Positions 34,610-44,778 of a DNA stretch of 44,831 nt are shown here, in pieces. Numbering within the stretch: position 1 is the stretch's first letter; each line of letters starts with the position of its first letter. The notes under the pieces were generated by a model that made no database searches, was not told where the DNA came from, and saw only the letters and a list, made by a program, of their open reading frames with translations. The DNA is from Pseudoalteromonas luteoviolacea NCIMB 1942 (GTDB lineage: Bacteria; Pseudomonadota; Gammaproteobacteria; Enterobacterales; Alteromonadaceae). Where the stretch lies: contig NZ_AUXT01000018.1 of assembly GCF_001625595.1 (NCBI RefSeq), positions 1-44,831 of the forward strand, given 5' to 3'. The position numbers and the translations under genes were made by a program.

Positions 34610-35902
34610 ATGAATTTCAAAAAGCTGTTACTAATTCCAATATTGAGTGCTGCCCTTTGTCAGCAAGCACTTGCTGAGCGCGTACAAATAGATAAAGTTG
34701 TTGCCACCGTCAACGAAGGCGTAGTTTTACAAAGTGAAGTAGACCAAATTGTAAACCGAGTAAAAGAACAAGCCAATCAACAAGGCACTGAGCTTCCTTC
34801 TGATAAAGTACTCAGCATTCAAGCCACTGATCGACTTATCGACCAAGTATTGGTATTGCAACTAGCAAACCGTATGGGTTTAGAAATATCTGATGCACAC
34901 TTAGATCAAACCTTAGCCAATATTGCTAAAGAACAAGGCGGTACTATTGCTGATCTGCGCCGTTCAATTGAGGCCTCGGGTGAAAGCTTCCAAGCTTATA
35001 GAGAAGATGTGAGAAAAGAAATCACCATGAGCCAAGTTAAGCGTGGCGCTGTTGATAGAAGAGTCTACATTAGCCCTCAAGAAGTCGAAAACCTAAACAA
35101 AATATTAGCTGAACAAACTGGTCAAAGTGAAGAATATGATATTGGCCACATTTTGATTAAAGTGGATAGCAAAGCAAACCCTGAAGAAATTGCAGAAGCC
35201 AGAGAGCGTGCAGAAAAAGTCATCGAATTCTTAAATGAAGGCAGAGAATTTAAGCGCATTGCGATTGCTTCATCAGGCGGTGCAAATGCGCTGGATGGTG
35301 GACAGCTAGGTTGGATGGGCATCAATGAAATGCCAACGCTTTTCGCTGAAGCCATCAAAGGTAAGAAAAAAGACGAAATCGTCGGCCCATTGCGATCTGG
35401 AGCTGGTTTCCATATTGTGAAAGTGCAAGATGTGAGAGGTAGAGAAGTCGTAGAAACTATCGAAGTTCGCTCACGACATATCCTATTAAAACCTTCGATT
35501 ATTCTAAGTGAAGAAAAAGCGAGAGATATGCTTGCCGGATTCATAAACGATTTACGCGAAGGCAAAGCTGATTTTGCCAAGCTTGCAAAAGAGCATTCAG
35601 AAGATCCAGGCTCGGCGCTTAAAGGTGGTGAGTATGATTGGACAGACCCATCGACTTACGTTCCTGCATTTAGAGATACGCTAATGGGTCTTGAGAAAGA
35701 TCAGATCAGTGAACCATTTCGTACAACTTACGGGTGGCATATTGTACAGTTGCTTGATAAGCGAGTTGCTGATAAAACAGAACAAGCAAAGCTCAATCGT
35801 GCTCATCAGCTTTTATTCAGAAGAAAGTTCAAAGAAGAAAGCTTTAAATGGATGAGAGAAATGCGTGAGCAAGCTCACATCCAAGTATTAGAAAGCCAAT
35901 AA
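34610..35902 (+). CDS. surA: Periplasmic chaperone and prolyl isomerase SurA
   Basis: The 430-residue periplasmic protein assists folding of outer-membrane barrels. It has a signal peptide (residues 1-22, ending ALAE), an N-terminal chaperone domain (to about 165), and two parvulin domains with [10 protein letters not shown]...[10 protein letters not shown] and [11 protein letters not shown]...[14 protein letters not shown]-terminal helix completes the chaperone core. The gene lies between lptD, whose product is itself a SurA client in E. coli, and pdxA. Confidence 0.96.
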   Translation: MNFKKLLLIPILSAALCQQALAERVQIDKVVATVNEGVVLQSEVDQIVNRVKEQANQQGTELPSDKVLSIQATDRLIDQVLVLQLANRMGLEISDAHLDQTLANIAKEQGGTIADLRRSIEASGESFQAYREDVRKEITMSQVKRGAVDRRVYISPQEVENLNKILAEQTGQSEEYDIGHILIKVDSKANPEEIAEARERAEKVIEFLNEGREFKRIAIASSGGANALDGGQLGWMGINEMPTLFAEAIKGKKKDEIVGPLRSGAGFHIVKVQDVRGREVVETIEVRSRHILLKPSIILSEEKARDMLAGFINDLREGKADFAKLAKEHSEDPGSALKGGEYDWTDPSTYVPAFRDTLMGLEKDQISEPFRTTYGWHIVQLLDKRVADKTEQAKLNRAHQLLFRRKFKEESFKWMREMREQAHIQVLESQ

Positions 35903-35913
35903 GAAGACGCCAT

Positions 35914-36906
35914 ATGTGCTTGAGAATAGCAATTACACCAGGCGAGCCAGCAGGAATTGGGCCTGATTTGGTTCTGAAGCTAGCGCAGCAAAGTTGGCCT
36001 GCGCAGCTTGTTGCTGTGGTCGATCAGACCATTTTAGTGCAGCGAGCAAAAGAGCTGAGCTTAGATATTGAGTTGCTGCCATTCAGTACAGAGCAACCAG
36101 TGCAGCCAGCCAAAGCAAAGCAACTATATTATTTGCAAGTTGATAAAGGGGCTGATGTGACCCCAGGTCAGCTGGATGAAAAAAATGGTCAGTACGTTTT
36201 AGATACGTTGCGTATAGCGTCAGAAAAAAATATGGATGGTACCTTTGCAGCGGTTGTCACCGGCCCTGTTCACAAAGGTATCATCAATCGTGCAGGCATC
36301 TCTTTTAGTGGTCATACTGAATACTTCGCACATCAATCTAACACGCCTGATGTGGTGATGATGCTGGCGACTAAAGGACTGAGAGTAGCACTCGCAACAA
36401 CACATATACCCCTTGCTTATGTATCTAAAGCAATTACTAAAGAGCGCTTAACTAAAGTCGCCAACATCCTTTATCACGATTTGCAAACTAAGTTTGGCGT
36501 CGCTGAACCAAGAATTTTAGTATGTGGCCTTAATCCTCATGCGGGAGAAGGTGGGCACTTGGGTAACGAAGAGATCGACACGATTACACCTGTGCTAGAG
36601 GTGCTGAACCATGAAGGTAAAAACTTTATTGGTCCACTACCTGCTGACACACTGTTTCAGGCTAAATATTTAGATAATGCGGACGCTGTACTCGCAATGT
36701 ATCACGATCAAGGGTTACCTGTGTTAAAATATAAGGGATTCGGTAACTCGGTTAATATTACCTTGGGTTTACCTTTTATTCGAACTTCTGTCGACCACGG
36801 TACTGCACTTGATTTAGCAGCATCTGGAGATATAGAAGTTGGTAGCTTTGAACTAGCAATACACGAAGCAATTAAGCTTGCAAGCAAGAAATTAAAGAAT
36901 TCATGA
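35914..36906 (+). CDS. pdxA: 4-hydroxythreonine-4-phosphate dehydrogenase
   Basis: The 330-residue NAD-dependent enzyme of DXP-dependent pyridoxal phosphate synthesis starts [17 protein letters not shown]. Metal-binding histidines expected for the family are in [18 protein letters not shown] and MYHDQGLPV. The product reacts with deoxyxylulose phosphate through PdxJ. The stop overlaps the rsmA start as ATGA, showing translational coupling. Confidence 0.96.
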   Translation: MCLRIAITPGEPAGIGPDLVLKLAQQSWPAQLVAVVDQTILVQRAKELSLDIELLPFSTEQPVQPAKAKQLYYLQVDKGADVTPGQLDEKNGQYVLDTLRIASEKNMDGTFAAVVTGPVHKGIINRAGISFSGHTEYFAHQSNTPDVVMMLATKGLRVALATTHIPLAYVSKAITKERLTKVANILYHDLQTKFGVAEPRILVCGLNPHAGEGGHLGNEEIDTITPVLEVLNHEGKNFIGPLPADTLFQAKYLDNADAVLAMYHDQGLPVLKYKGFGNSVNITLGLPFIRTSVDHGTALDLAASGDIEVGSFELAIHEAIKLASKKLKNS

Positions 36907-37709
36907 CAGATAAAGTACATTTAGGGCATCGCGCCCGCAAAAGATTTGGCCAAAACTTCCTTAATGATGACAGTATTATCGATAAAATTGTCACCGCTAT
37001 CGATCCAAAGCCAGGCGATAACCTAGTAGAAATCGGGCCTGGTTTAGGTGCGATTACCGAGCCAGTGGTTGAGTTAAGCGGCAAATTAACGGTTGTTGAG
37101 CTCGATAGAGATTTGGCTGAGCGCCTAATCGAGCATCCATTTATGGGCAGTAAACTCACTGTTCATCAGGGCGACGCAATGAAGTTTGACTTTTCGAGCT
37201 TGGTAGACGAACAAGCCAAGCTGAAAATCTTTGGTAACCTACCCTACAATGTGTCTACCCCACTACTCTTCCATTTGTTTGAGTTTGCAGACCAAGTTGA
37301 ACACATGCACTTTATGCTGCAAAAAGAAGTCGTTAACCGTATGGTTGCAGGACCGGGCAGCAAAGCCTATGGTCGACTCAGTGTCATGACACAATACTAC
37401 TGTCACGCGATGCCTGTCATTGATGTGCCACCGACTTGCTTTAAACCTGCACCAAAGGTTGACTCAGCTGTTGTCAGGTTAATACCAAAAGGTCCTGATA
37501 GTCGTAATGCGAAAAGTACTAAAATTCTCAATACCGTTTGTTTGGAAGCTTTTAACCAACGACGTAAAACATTGAGAAACAGCCTGTCAAACTTGCTTAC
37601 AGTAGAAGAAATAACACAACTGGGTATTGATCCGTCACTTAGAGCGGAAAATATCTCTCTTACTCAATTTATTGAAATTGCAAACTGGATTTATGACAAC
37701 AAACAGTGA
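36903..37709 (+). CDS. rsmA: 16S rRNA adenine dimethyltransferase RsmA (KsgA)
   Basis: The 268-residue SAM-dependent methyltransferase dimethylates two adjacent adenines near the 3' end of 16S rRNA. It has the N-terminal RKRFGQNFL, the SAM-binding [11 protein letters not shown], and the catalytic [11 protein letters not shown] helical C-terminal domain recognises the rRNA. Its last 17 bases overlap apaG. Confidence 0.96.
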   Translation: MTDKVHLGHRARKRFGQNFLNDDSIIDKIVTAIDPKPGDNLVEIGPGLGAITEPVVELSGKLTVVELDRDLAERLIEHPFMGSKLTVHQGDAMKFDFSSLVDEQAKLKIFGNLPYNVSTPLLFHLFEFADQVEHMHFMLQKEVVNRMVAGPGSKAYGRLSVMTQYYCHAMPVIDVPPTCFKPAPKVDSAVVRLIPKGPDSRNAKSTKILNTVCLEAFNQRRKTLRNSLSNLLTVEEITQLGIDPSLRAENISLTQFIEIANWIYDNKQ

Positions 37710-38082
37710 GATTGGTTCGCCGATAAAAGTATCGGTAGAAACATTTTATGTAGAAGCTCAGTCACAACCTGAGAAAGATAAGTACGTATTTGCCTATACC
37801 ATCACAATCAAAAATCACAGTTTGTGCAGTGCTAAGTTGGAAAGCCGGTACTGGTTAATTACCGACGCAAATGGTAAAGAAACAGAGGTAGAAGGAGATG
37901 GGGTTGTCGGTGAGCAACCAACTATTCGTCCAGGGGAGAGCTATCAGTACACCAGTGGTGCGGTACTCGACACGCCTGTCGGTACTATGGAAGGTTACTA
38001 CCTTATGCGCAATGAATTTGGTTCAGAGTTCAAAAGCCCAATCAAGGTATTTCGTTTAAACCGACCAGATATTTTGCATTAA
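37693..38082 (+). CDS. apaG: ApaG protein
   Basis: The 129-residue single-domain protein has the immunoglobulin/fibronectin-like ApaG fold: [24 protein letters not shown] and [24 protein letters not shown] are conserved. The family is found next to apaH and as a domain in eukaryotic F-box proteins; its biochemical role is unsettled. The frame is open to 37627, but the ATG at 37693 gives the normal length and has GGA upstream. It overlaps rsmA by 17 bases and precedes apaH by three bases. Confidence 0.93.
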   Translation: MTTNSEIGSPIKVSVETFYVEAQSQPEKDKYVFAYTITIKNHSLCSAKLESRYWLITDANGKETEVEGDGVVGEQPTIRPGESYQYTSGAVLDTPVGTMEGYYLMRNEFGSEFKSPIKVFRLNRPDILH

Positions 38083-38085
38083 GAA

Positions 38086-38886
38086 ATGGCAACTTACGCA
38101 ATAGGTGATCTTCAGGGGTGCTACGACCCCTTTAGGAGCTTGCTTGATGAAGTCGGGTTCAACCCCAGTCAAGACCATCTCTATTTGGTAGGAGACTTGG
38201 TTGCTCGAGGGCCAGACTCCCTTTCCTGTATGGAACTCGTCTATCGTCTAAAAGATTCTATTACCGTCACATTGGGTAATCACGACCTACACCTGTTAGC
38301 AACGGTTTTGACAAACAAACACCCCAATCCAAAAGATAAGCTCGAACCACTATTAGCGAGTGATAAACTATCCTGCTATGTCGCTTACCTGCAATCGCAG
38401 CCGCTATGTTACTATGACACACAATTTGACAGTTTCGTTTCTCACGCGGGCATTTACCCTTTGTGGGATATAGATACGGCAATTGAACTCTCAAATTGGG
38501 CTAGAACATGCTATCAAGGCTCCGAAGCGGCAAACTACCTTAGTGCCATGTACGGTAAACAACCCGCGATTACAATTGAAACTCATGACAAGCAAGTCAA
38601 ATTTAATTCGATTCTCAATGTATTTTCTCGTATGCGATTTTTGACCAGTGACTTACGTCTTGATTTTGATAATAAAGGAGGCTTAGCGAACACTGAAGAA
38701 TTACAACCTTGGTTCTCACACACGAGATTCAAAGCAGCGAGTACGCAATTTATATTTGGCCACTGGGCTGCCCTCGAAGGTAAAACCACTACCGAAAACG
38801 CTGTCGCTTTGGATACAGGTTGTGTGTGGGGAGGTCCGATGACACTGCTAAATTTGTCAACAAATGAACAAATATCCAGCAAATAA
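38086..38886 (+). CDS. apaH: Symmetrical diadenosine tetraphosphatase
   Basis: The 266-residue metallophosphatase splits Ap4A into two ADP and also removes Np4 caps from RNA in E. coli. Phosphoesterase motifs are intact: GDLQGCYD, GDLVARGPDS and GNHDLHLL, with later histidines in SHAGIYP and GHWAALEG. It is the last gene of the lptD block; no clear terminator was seen before the chemoreceptor promoter. Confidence 0.95.
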   Translation: MATYAIGDLQGCYDPFRSLLDEVGFNPSQDHLYLVGDLVARGPDSLSCMELVYRLKDSITVTLGNHDLHLLATVLTNKHPNPKDKLEPLLASDKLSCYVAYLQSQPLCYYDTQFDSFVSHAGIYPLWDIDTAIELSNWARTCYQGSEAANYLSAMYGKQPAITIETHDKQVKFNSILNVFSRMRFLTSDLRLDFDNKGGLANTEELQPWFSHTRFKAASTQFIFGHWAALEGKTTTENAVALDTGCVWGGPMTLLNLSTNEQISSK

Positions 38887-38940
38887 TCGAAACCTGTCCA
38901 TTTTTACTGAATTTTCTATTCACATCTGCTATAAAATACT

Positions 38941-38966
38941 TAACTAATGCGCAATAAATCCGATAA
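38941..38966 (+). promoter_or_regulatory. Sigma-28 (FliA)-like promoter for the chemoreceptor
   Basis: TCCGATAA at 38959-38966 differs from the sigma-28 -10 element GCCGATAA at one base. TAAC at 38941-38944 matches the -35 core TAAA at three of four bases, with 14 bases between. It lies 35 bases before a chemoreceptor ATG, where flagellar control is expected. Confidence 0.55.
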
Positions 38967-39001
38967 GTAGTTGTACTGCTTTAACTTGATGGTATACCCG
39001 T

Positions 39002-41017
39002 ATGAATTTAACCGTTAGCCAACGTATTTGGGGTGGCTTTATAATTATTACCCTACTCTTATTATCCATCGGAGGGAACTCACTGCTCAGGATCGCAAAT
39101 ATAGATAGTTCTACTCAGCTCGTCAACACACTTTCTGTGCCTGCTCTGGATCGTAGCGCTGCACTACAAATTGAGTTTACTCAAATGAGTAAGATTGCTC
39201 AGGCAAGTTTTTATACTCAATCTAGTGGTGATTTAAATAACCTTAAGGCTGCTTTTAGCGAGCGCCAAAAAGCATTCGAACGGAGTTACTCTGATTTAAA
39301 CGATATCGTGAGTAACGAACCTAGCTTGGCCAGCAGTAGTAAGGAAGTCAGCTCAAGCTTTCAGACTTTTTCCGGCTCAGTTGGCTCTCTTTTCCAAGAC
39401 AAAGCGCTGGAACTTAGTCTAAACAAGCAGCTAAAGTTGCAACTTGAAGAAACTGAGATTGCGGCAGACGATGCGGCTACCGTGGTTGTTGATATTCTAG
39501 ATTTAGATGGTTTTGAGAGTATTAACCAAAGAGCTTACCGCGCTGCCAACAAGCTTGAAAACTCATTTAGCTCTCTGGCCACCAGCAGCGCAGATATGCT
39601 GACAATTAACGAAAAAAGCACATTAGATATCGTCAAGAAAGAGCAAAGCTATGTCTTTGAAGATATTGATAGAAATATCGAGTTAATGCGCGCTACCATC
39701 GCTGAACTTGACGAAGACTTGTTAAACGACCTAGACACTTATTATCAAACGCTTTCAGAACAACTTTTGGGCAGCAATAGCATACCCAATAATCGTGAGC
39801 GCTTGATCACTGCAAGAGAGAACACTCAAAATGAGCTGAACGTTGCTGAACAAGCAACTGAGAAAGCACTTAAACAATTGGGCGATTTAGTCGCACAGTC
39901 TAAGCAGTTGGCATTTGAAATCCAAAATGAGGTGACTGAAGATGTTTCCTCTGCCAATATCGCTACATGGACAGGCATGATTGCTGCTGCATTACTTGCA
40001 ATCGGTATTGCTTTCGTCACAGTTAGCCGTATCACCAAACCACTTGCAGAAGTAAATAGAGTACTAGACATTGTTGCCAAAGGTGACATGACACACTCTT
40101 TAGATGCCTCAGCGCAAGATGAATTCGGCGAGCTGGCGCAAAGTTGTAATACTTTAATTGAAAGCTTAAAAGACCTTATTGCTGGTATTGTTTCACGCTC
40201 TACTCAGCTTGCTGCTGCTTCCGAGCAAACATCGGCGATTACATCAGAATCAAGCCATGCAATTAAGAGCCAACAATCTCAAGTTGAGCAAGCCGCAACA
40301 GCAACCACAGAAATGAGCTCTACAGCACATGGTGTGAGTAACAGCGCACATCAAGCGCTTGAAGAGATTAAGAATGCCGACCAAGAAGCTGAGCGCGTTA
40401 AAGGGATCTCCCATGACAACAAGCGCACTATTGAGCAGCTCGCACATGAGGTTGAGGAAGTTTCGACGGTCATCAATAAGCTTCATCAAGACAGCTCCGC
40501 AATTGGTGGTATTTTAGACGTGATCCGAGGTATTGCTGAGCAAACAAACCTACTTGCGCTTAATGCTGCGATAGAAGCCGCACGTGCTGGTGAACAAGGG
40601 CGAGGGTTCGCAGTTGTCGCCGACGAAGTTCGTTCATTAGCCAGTAAGACACAAGAGTCTACCCAAGAAATTCAATCCATGATCGAATCTCTACAATCAG
40701 GCGCAGAAGAAGCAGTTAGTGCTATGTCTAAAGGTCAGCAACAAGCTGAGTCGTGTGTAGCACAAAGCGATATTGCCAATGAAGCACTTAACAGCATCAC
40801 TGACGCGGTATCTAGAGCGCATGATGTTAGTGAAGAAATTGCGACTGCTGCAAATGAACAACAGCAAGTTTCTCAAGAGATCAGTGAAAGGTTGGAGTCT
40901 ATCGTGACAATTGCCGAGCAAACTGCTGAAGGTGCGAATCAGACCTCCATCTCTAGCTCTGAAGTTGCTAAACTCGCCGAAGAGTTACGTCAGTCAGTAT
41001 CTCAATTTAGAGTTTAA
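39002..41017 (+). CDS. Methyl-accepting chemotaxis protein
   Basis: The 671-residue transmembrane chemoreceptor has a first membrane segment at about residues 11-30 and a largely helical periplasmic sensor of nearly 300 residues. A second segment, [16 protein letters not shown], follows near 325-340, then a HAMP domain (about 342-395) and a long coiled-coil signalling domain. The signalling hairpin tip is intact: [27 protein letters not shown]. The protein ends QFRV, with no CheR/CheB-binding pentapeptide. Ligand is unknown. The gene has its own likely sigma-28 promoter and terminator. Confidence 0.94.
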   Translation: MNLTVSQRIWGGFIIITLLLLSIGGNSLLRIANIDSSTQLVNTLSVPALDRSAALQIEFTQMSKIAQASFYTQSSGDLNNLKAAFSERQKAFERSYSDLNDIVSNEPSLASSSKEVSSSFQTFSGSVGSLFQDKALELSLNKQLKLQLEETEIAADDAATVVVDILDLDGFESINQRAYRAANKLENSFSSLATSSADMLTINEKSTLDIVKKEQSYVFEDIDRNIELMRATIAELDEDLLNDLDTYYQTLSEQLLGSNSIPNNRERLITARENTQNELNVAEQATEKALKQLGDLVAQSKQLAFEIQNEVTEDVSSANIATWTGMIAAALLAIGIAFVTVSRITKPLAEVNRVLDIVAKGDMTHSLDASAQDEFGELAQSCNTLIESLKDLIAGIVSRSTQLAAASEQTSAITSESSHAIKSQQSQVEQAATATTEMSSTAHGVSNSAHQALEEIKNADQEAERVKGISHDNKRTIEQLAHEVEEVSTVINKLHQDSSAIGGILDVIRGIAEQTNLLALNAAIEAARAGEQGRGFAVVADEVRSLASKTQESTQEIQSMIESLQSGAEEAVSAMSKGQQQAESCVAQSDIANEALNSITDAVSRAHDVSEEIATAANEQQQVSQEISERLESIVTIAEQTAEGANQTSISSSEVAKLAEELRQSVSQFRV

Positions 41018-41028
41018 ATCTAAATTAG

Positions 41029-41058
41029 AAAGGCCATAACGAGTTATGGCCTTTTTCT
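41029..41058 (+). terminator. Terminator after the chemoreceptor gene
   Basis: An 11 bp stem, AAAGGCCATAA/TTATGGCCTTT, with tetraloop CGAG is followed by a T run, 12 bases after the stop. Confidence 0.9.
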
Positions 41059-41151
41059 TTTCTAAAAGATCCCAGCCTATTTTTTTAGGAGTCGCCTAAC
41101 ACCTATCTGCCAGCTAAGTTGAGCTATTATAAACTGATATGTTATAGACAT

Positions 41152-41188
41152 AAAAAAACCACCTACAAGTCATTGAGGTGGTTTTTTT
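41152..41188. terminator. Bidirectional terminator, mainly for tkt
   Basis: Seven A plus CCACCT pair with AGGTGG plus seven T, with a short inner CAA/TTG helix. It works in principle on both strands and lies 48 bases beyond the tkt stop on the minus strand. Confidence 0.85.
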
Positions 41189-41235
41189 ATGAATATCACG
41201 TGCACGCTAGAGGTAACACATAACTTTTGACATGC

Positions 41236-43227
41236 TTAAAAAAGTGCTTTTACTTTTTCTACTACATTTTCAACAGTGAAGCCAAAGTGTTTAAACAACT
41301 CACCAGCAGGTGCTGACTCACCAAATGTGCTCATGCCAACAATTGCGCCATTTAAGCCAACGTACTTGTACCAGAAGTCTTCAATACCCGCTTCGATTGC
41401 AACTCGACGAGTCACCGCTGCTGGTAGAACTGACTCTTTGTAGTCAGCCGACTGCGCATCAAATACATCCGTAGAAGGCATTGACACAACTCTTACTTTC
41501 TTGCCGCTTTCGCGTAGCTGTTGCGCAGCTTCGACAGCCAACTGCACTTCTGAACCAGTTGCAATTAAAATTACTTCAGGATTTGAATCACAGCTCAGTA
41601 CGTAACCACCACGTTTAATCGCAGCTACTTGCTCTTCTGTACGGTTTTGCTGCTCTAGACCTTGACGCGTGAATACAAGAGATGTAGGGCCATCTTTGCG
41701 TTCAATCGCTTGCTGCCATGATACTGCAGACTCAACTTGGTCACATGGGCGCCAGCTAACTAAGTTTGGCGTCAAACGCATATTTGCCAGTTGCTCTACT
41801 GGTTGGTGAGTTGGTCCATCTTCACCTAGGCCAATTGAATCGTGTGTATAAACGAAAATGCTTGGTTGCTTCATCAATGCCGCCATACGAACAGCATTTC
41901 TTGCGTATTCCATGAACATTAAGAAAGTAGCGCCATAAGGTACGAAGCCTTTGTGAAGCGCAATACCATTCATGATCGCTGACATACCAAACTCACGTAC
42001 ACCGTAGAAGATGTAGTTACCCGATGCGTCTTCAGCTGTAAGGCCTTTTGAGCCCTCCCAAATAGTTAAGTTTGAACCAGCTAAGTCAGCAGAACCACCC
42101 ATAAATTCAGGCAGCATTGGGCCGAAAGTGTTCAATGCATTTTGAGAAGCTTTACGTGTTGCAGGGTTTGCTGGATTAGCTTGAAGCTGTGCAATGTATG
42201 CTTCTGACTGTTCCGTCCAATCTGCTGGAAGTTCGCCTTTAGTACGACGCTCAAATTCTGCCGCAAGCTCTGGGTAGTTAATCTGGTATTCCGTAAATTT
42301 AACTAACCACTCACTTTGGATTTGCTGACCATGTGCTGCTGCGTCCCATTTAGCGTAAACACCTTCAGGAATTTCAAACGCACCGTGCTCCCAACCTAAG
42401 AACTCACGCGCTGCTTTGATCTCTTCATCACCAAGTGGTGCGCCATGACAGTCATGGCTGCCAGATTTATTTGGTGAGCCGTACCCAATTACAGTCTTAC
42501 AACAAATTAGCGTTGGTTTACCTGTCTCAGCACGTGCAGCTTCAATTGCAGCTTTGATAGCTTCGCTGTCATGCCCATCTACCGCAGGGATAACATGCCA
42601 ACCATAAGACTCAAAGCGCTTTGGAGTATCATCACTAAACCAGCCTTCAACTTCTCCGTCGATTGAGATGCCGTTGTCATCCCAAAATGCGATTAGTTTA
42701 CCAAGGCCTAATGTGCCAGCTAAAGAACATGCTTCATGGGAAATACCTTCCATTAAGCAACCATCACCTAAAAACGCATATGTATAGTGGTTTACAATAT
42801 CGTATTCATCACGGTTAAATTGTGCTGCAAGCGCTTTTTCAGCGATCGCCATACCAACTGCGTTAGTAATACCTTGACCTAGTGGACCAGTCGTTGTTTC
42901 AATACCCGGCGCATAACCATATTCTGGGTGGCCTGGCGTTTTTGAATGCATTTGACGGAAGTTCTTCAAATCATCAATAGAAAGATCGTAGCCGCTTAAG
43001 TGCAACAGAGAATAAATTAACATTGAACCGTGGCCATTTGATAATACAAATCTATCACGATCAACCCATTCAGGGTTATTTGGATTGTGCTTTAAATAGT
43101 CACGCCAAAGTACCTCTGCGATGTCAGCCATTCCCATAGGTGCCCCTGGGTGGCCTGATTTAGCCTTTTGTACAGCGTCCATGGATAGAACGCGAATTGC
43201 GTTTGCAAGTTCTTTGCGAGATGGCAT
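41236..43227 (-). CDS. tkt: Transketolase
   Basis: The 663-residue thiamine-diphosphate enzyme moves two-carbon units between sugar phosphates in the non-oxidative pentose phosphate pathway. The N-terminus [16 protein letters not shown], the conserved [11 protein letters not shown], and the thiamine diphosphate and metal site [13 protein letters not shown]...DDN are all present. Later come the pyrimidine domain with EFGMSAI and a histidine-containing [15 protein letters not shown]. The frame is open to 43311, but GGAGA four bases before the ATG at 43227 and the E. coli-like length decide the start. It is divergent from metK. Confidence 0.97.
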   Translation of the reverse strand: MPSRKELANAIRVLSMDAVQKAKSGHPGAPMGMADIAEVLWRDYLKHNPNNPEWVDRDRFVLSNGHGSMLIYSLLHLSGYDLSIDDLKNFRQMHSKTPGHPEYGYAPGIETTTGPLGQGITNAVGMAIAEKALAAQFNRDEYDIVNHYTYAFLGDGCLMEGISHEACSLAGTLGLGKLIAFWDDNGISIDGEVEGWFSDDTPKRFESYGWHVIPAVDGHDSEAIKAAIEAARAETGKPTLICCKTVIGYGSPNKSGSHDCHGAPLGDEEIKAAREFLGWEHGAFEIPEGVYAKWDAAAHGQQIQSEWLVKFTEYQINYPELAAEFERRTKGELPADWTEQSEAYIAQLQANPANPATRKASQNALNTFGPMLPEFMGGSADLAGSNLTIWEGSKGLTAEDASGNYIFYGVREFGMSAIMNGIALHKGFVPYGATFLMFMEYARNAVRMAALMKQPSIFVYTHDSIGLGEDGPTHQPVEQLANMRLTPNLVSWRPCDQVESAVSWQQAIERKDGPTSLVFTRQGLEQQNRTEEQVAAIKRGGYVLSCDSNPEVILIATGSEVQLAVEAAQQLRESGKKVRVVSMPSTDVFDAQSADYKESVLPAAVTRRVAIEAGIEDFWYKYVGLNGAIVGMSTFGESAPAGELFKHFGFTVENVVEKVKALF

Positions 43228-43341
43228 GGATTCTCCTACCTTTAAATGTTTGCACGGTTGTTTTAAAGGCCCATTCTTACCTAATAAAATTACCACTGCA
43301 ATTAAAATCATCAGAAAACTAATAAATTCACATTGTTTTTA

Positions 43342-43356
43342 ATTCATTAAATGAAT
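43342..43356. repeat. Perfect palindrome ATTCATT-A-AATGAAT between tkt and metK
   Basis: A 15-base perfect palindrome lies 13 bases before the MetJ site. It is operator-like but AT-rich, so chance is possible; no regulator can be named. Confidence 0.35.
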
Positions 43357-43368
43357 GGATGTAAAAAC

Positions 43369-43384
43369 AGACGTCTAGGCGTAA
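43369..43384. promoter_or_regulatory. MetJ operator (met boxes) upstream of metK
   Basis: A perfect met box, AGACGTCT, at 43369-43376 is followed directly by a weaker second box, AGGCGTAA (5 of 8). MetJ binds tandem 8-base boxes with SAM as corepressor, and metK is a classic target. It lies about 100 bases before the metK ATG in the shared tkt-metK spacer. Confidence 0.72.
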
Positions 43385-43485
43385 AAAAGCTATGCATAGT
43401 TCAATGTTTTAGTTAGAATATCTTCTTAATTTTTTAGCGCTGTTTTACGCATGTTCGCGAAGCGCTCTATTGTGAGTATAAAATA

Positions 43486-44637
43486 ATGGCGAAACACTTA
43501 TTTACTTCAGAGTCAGTTTCTGAGGGCCACCCGGATAAAATTGCAGATCAAATTTCAGATGCAGTACTAGACGCAATTCTTGAACAAGACCCTAAAGCAC
43601 GTGTTGCTTGTGAAACCTACGTAAAAACAGGTATGGTCATGGTTGGTGGTGAAGTAACCACGAGTGCTTGGGTAGATATCGAAGAGCTAACTCGTAAAAC
43701 AGTTCGTGAAATCGGCTACACTCATTCTGACATGGGCTTCGATGCGGACTCTTGCGCAATCCTAAATACAATCGGTAAGCAGTCTCCTGACATTAACCAA
43801 GGTGTTGACCGCACTCGTCCAGAAGATCAAGGTGCGGGTGACCAAGGTTTGATGTTTGGTTATGCATGTAACGAAACTGATGTTTTAATGCCTGCGCCAA
43901 TCACATATTCTCACCGCTTAGTTCAGCGCCAAGCAGAAGTACGTAAAGACGGCACGCTTCCTTGGTTGCGCCCAGACGCTAAATCACAAGTAACATTTGC
44001 TTATGAAAATGGACAACCTGTAGGTATTGATGCAGTTGTACTTTCTACCCAGCACTGCGATTCTATCTCACAAGACGATCTTGTTGAGGCAGTCATGGAA
44101 ACAATCATCAAACCAACGTTGCCAAAAGAATTAGTCACTGAAGCAACTAAGTTCTTTATTAATCCTACTGGTCGTTTTGTTATCGGTGGCCCAATGGGTG
44201 ACTGTGGTTTGACTGGTCGTAAGATCATCGTTGACACCTACGGTGGTATGGCTCGCCATGGTGGTGGTGCATTCTCTGGTAAAGATCCATCAAAAGTTGA
44301 TCGCTCAGCTGCTTACGCAGGTCGTTATGTTGCTAAAAACATTGTTGCAGCGGGCCTTGCAGATAAATGTGAGATCCAAGTTTCATATGCGATCGGTGTT
44401 GCTGAACCAACTTCTATCAGCATCGATACTTTTGGTACTGGCAAGCTTGAAGAGGCACGACTGATTGAACTAGTTCGTGAGCACTTCGACCTTCGTCCAT
44501 ACGGTTTAATTACGATGCTTGACCTAGAACGTCCAATCTATAAACCTACAGCTGCATACGGTCATTTTGGTCGTGAGGAGTTCCCGTGGGAAAAAACAGA
44601 TAAAGTTGACACACTAAAAGCGGCTGCGAACTTATAA
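43486..44637 (+). CDS. metK: S-adenosylmethionine synthetase
   Basis: The 383-residue tetrameric enzyme makes SAM from methionine and ATP. It has the N-terminal [18 protein letters not shown], the [12 protein letters not shown] hexapeptide region and the [19 protein letters not shown] phosphate loop. Length equals that of E. coli MetK. A MetJ operator upstream suggests feedback repression. Downstream, the expected terminator appears to be cut in two by an IS element. Confidence 0.97.
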   Translation: MAKHLFTSESVSEGHPDKIADQISDAVLDAILEQDPKARVACETYVKTGMVMVGGEVTTSAWVDIEELTRKTVREIGYTHSDMGFDADSCAILNTIGKQSPDINQGVDRTRPEDQGAGDQGLMFGYACNETDVLMPAPITYSHRLVQRQAEVRKDGTLPWLRPDAKSQVTFAYENGQPVGIDAVVLSTQHCDSISQDDLVEAVMETIIKPTLPKELVTEATKFFINPTGRFVIGGPMGDCGLTGRKIIVDTYGGMARHGGGAFSGKDPSKVDRSAAYAGRYVAKNIVAAGLADKCEIQVSYAIGVAEPTSISIDTFGTGKLEEARLIELVREHFDLRPYGLITMLDLERPIYKPTAAYGHFGREEFPWEKTDKVDTLKAAANL

Positions 44638-44659
44638 CCCTAGTGATTTAAGATAGTTG

Positions 44660-44675
44660 AAAAAGGCGCATATAG
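44660..44675 (+). terminator. Left half of the metK terminator, split by an IS element
   Basis: AAAAAGGCGC followed by ATATAG lies 22 bases after the metK stop and ends exactly at the IS end. It has the form of the left arm and loop of a terminator whose right arm (GCGCCTTTTT) would be beyond the IS. The last nine bases, CGCATATAG, are the predicted target duplication. The other half is outside the window. Confidence 0.5.
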
Positions 44676-44690
44676 CTGTCTCTTATACAC

Positions 44691-44727
44691 AAATCCCTGC
44701 TAAGAAATTAGCGGGGATTTTTTTGAA
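44691..44727 (+). terminator. Hairpin terminator inside the IS end
   Basis: AAATCCCTGC pairs with GCGGGGATTT (one wobble), extended by TAA/TTA around a short loop and followed by seven T. It sits between the IS tip and the transposase start, where it would block transcription entering from metK. Confidence 0.75.
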
Positions 44728-44778
44728 CTTAACCTCAATCTCATGATCAGATCTTCAAATACTATATGGAGACACATT

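Noticed and set aside
43228..43485. SAM riboswitch upstream of metK
   Set aside because: No riboswitch-like helices or terminator were found; the MetJ box explains control better in a gammaproteobacterium.
44676..44694. Sequencing-library (transposon mosaic end) adapter contamination at the window end
   Set aside because: The first 16 bases match the mosaic end, but the sequence then diverges from the known adapter continuation. It is followed by a hairpin terminator and a transposase frame, as in a natural IS.
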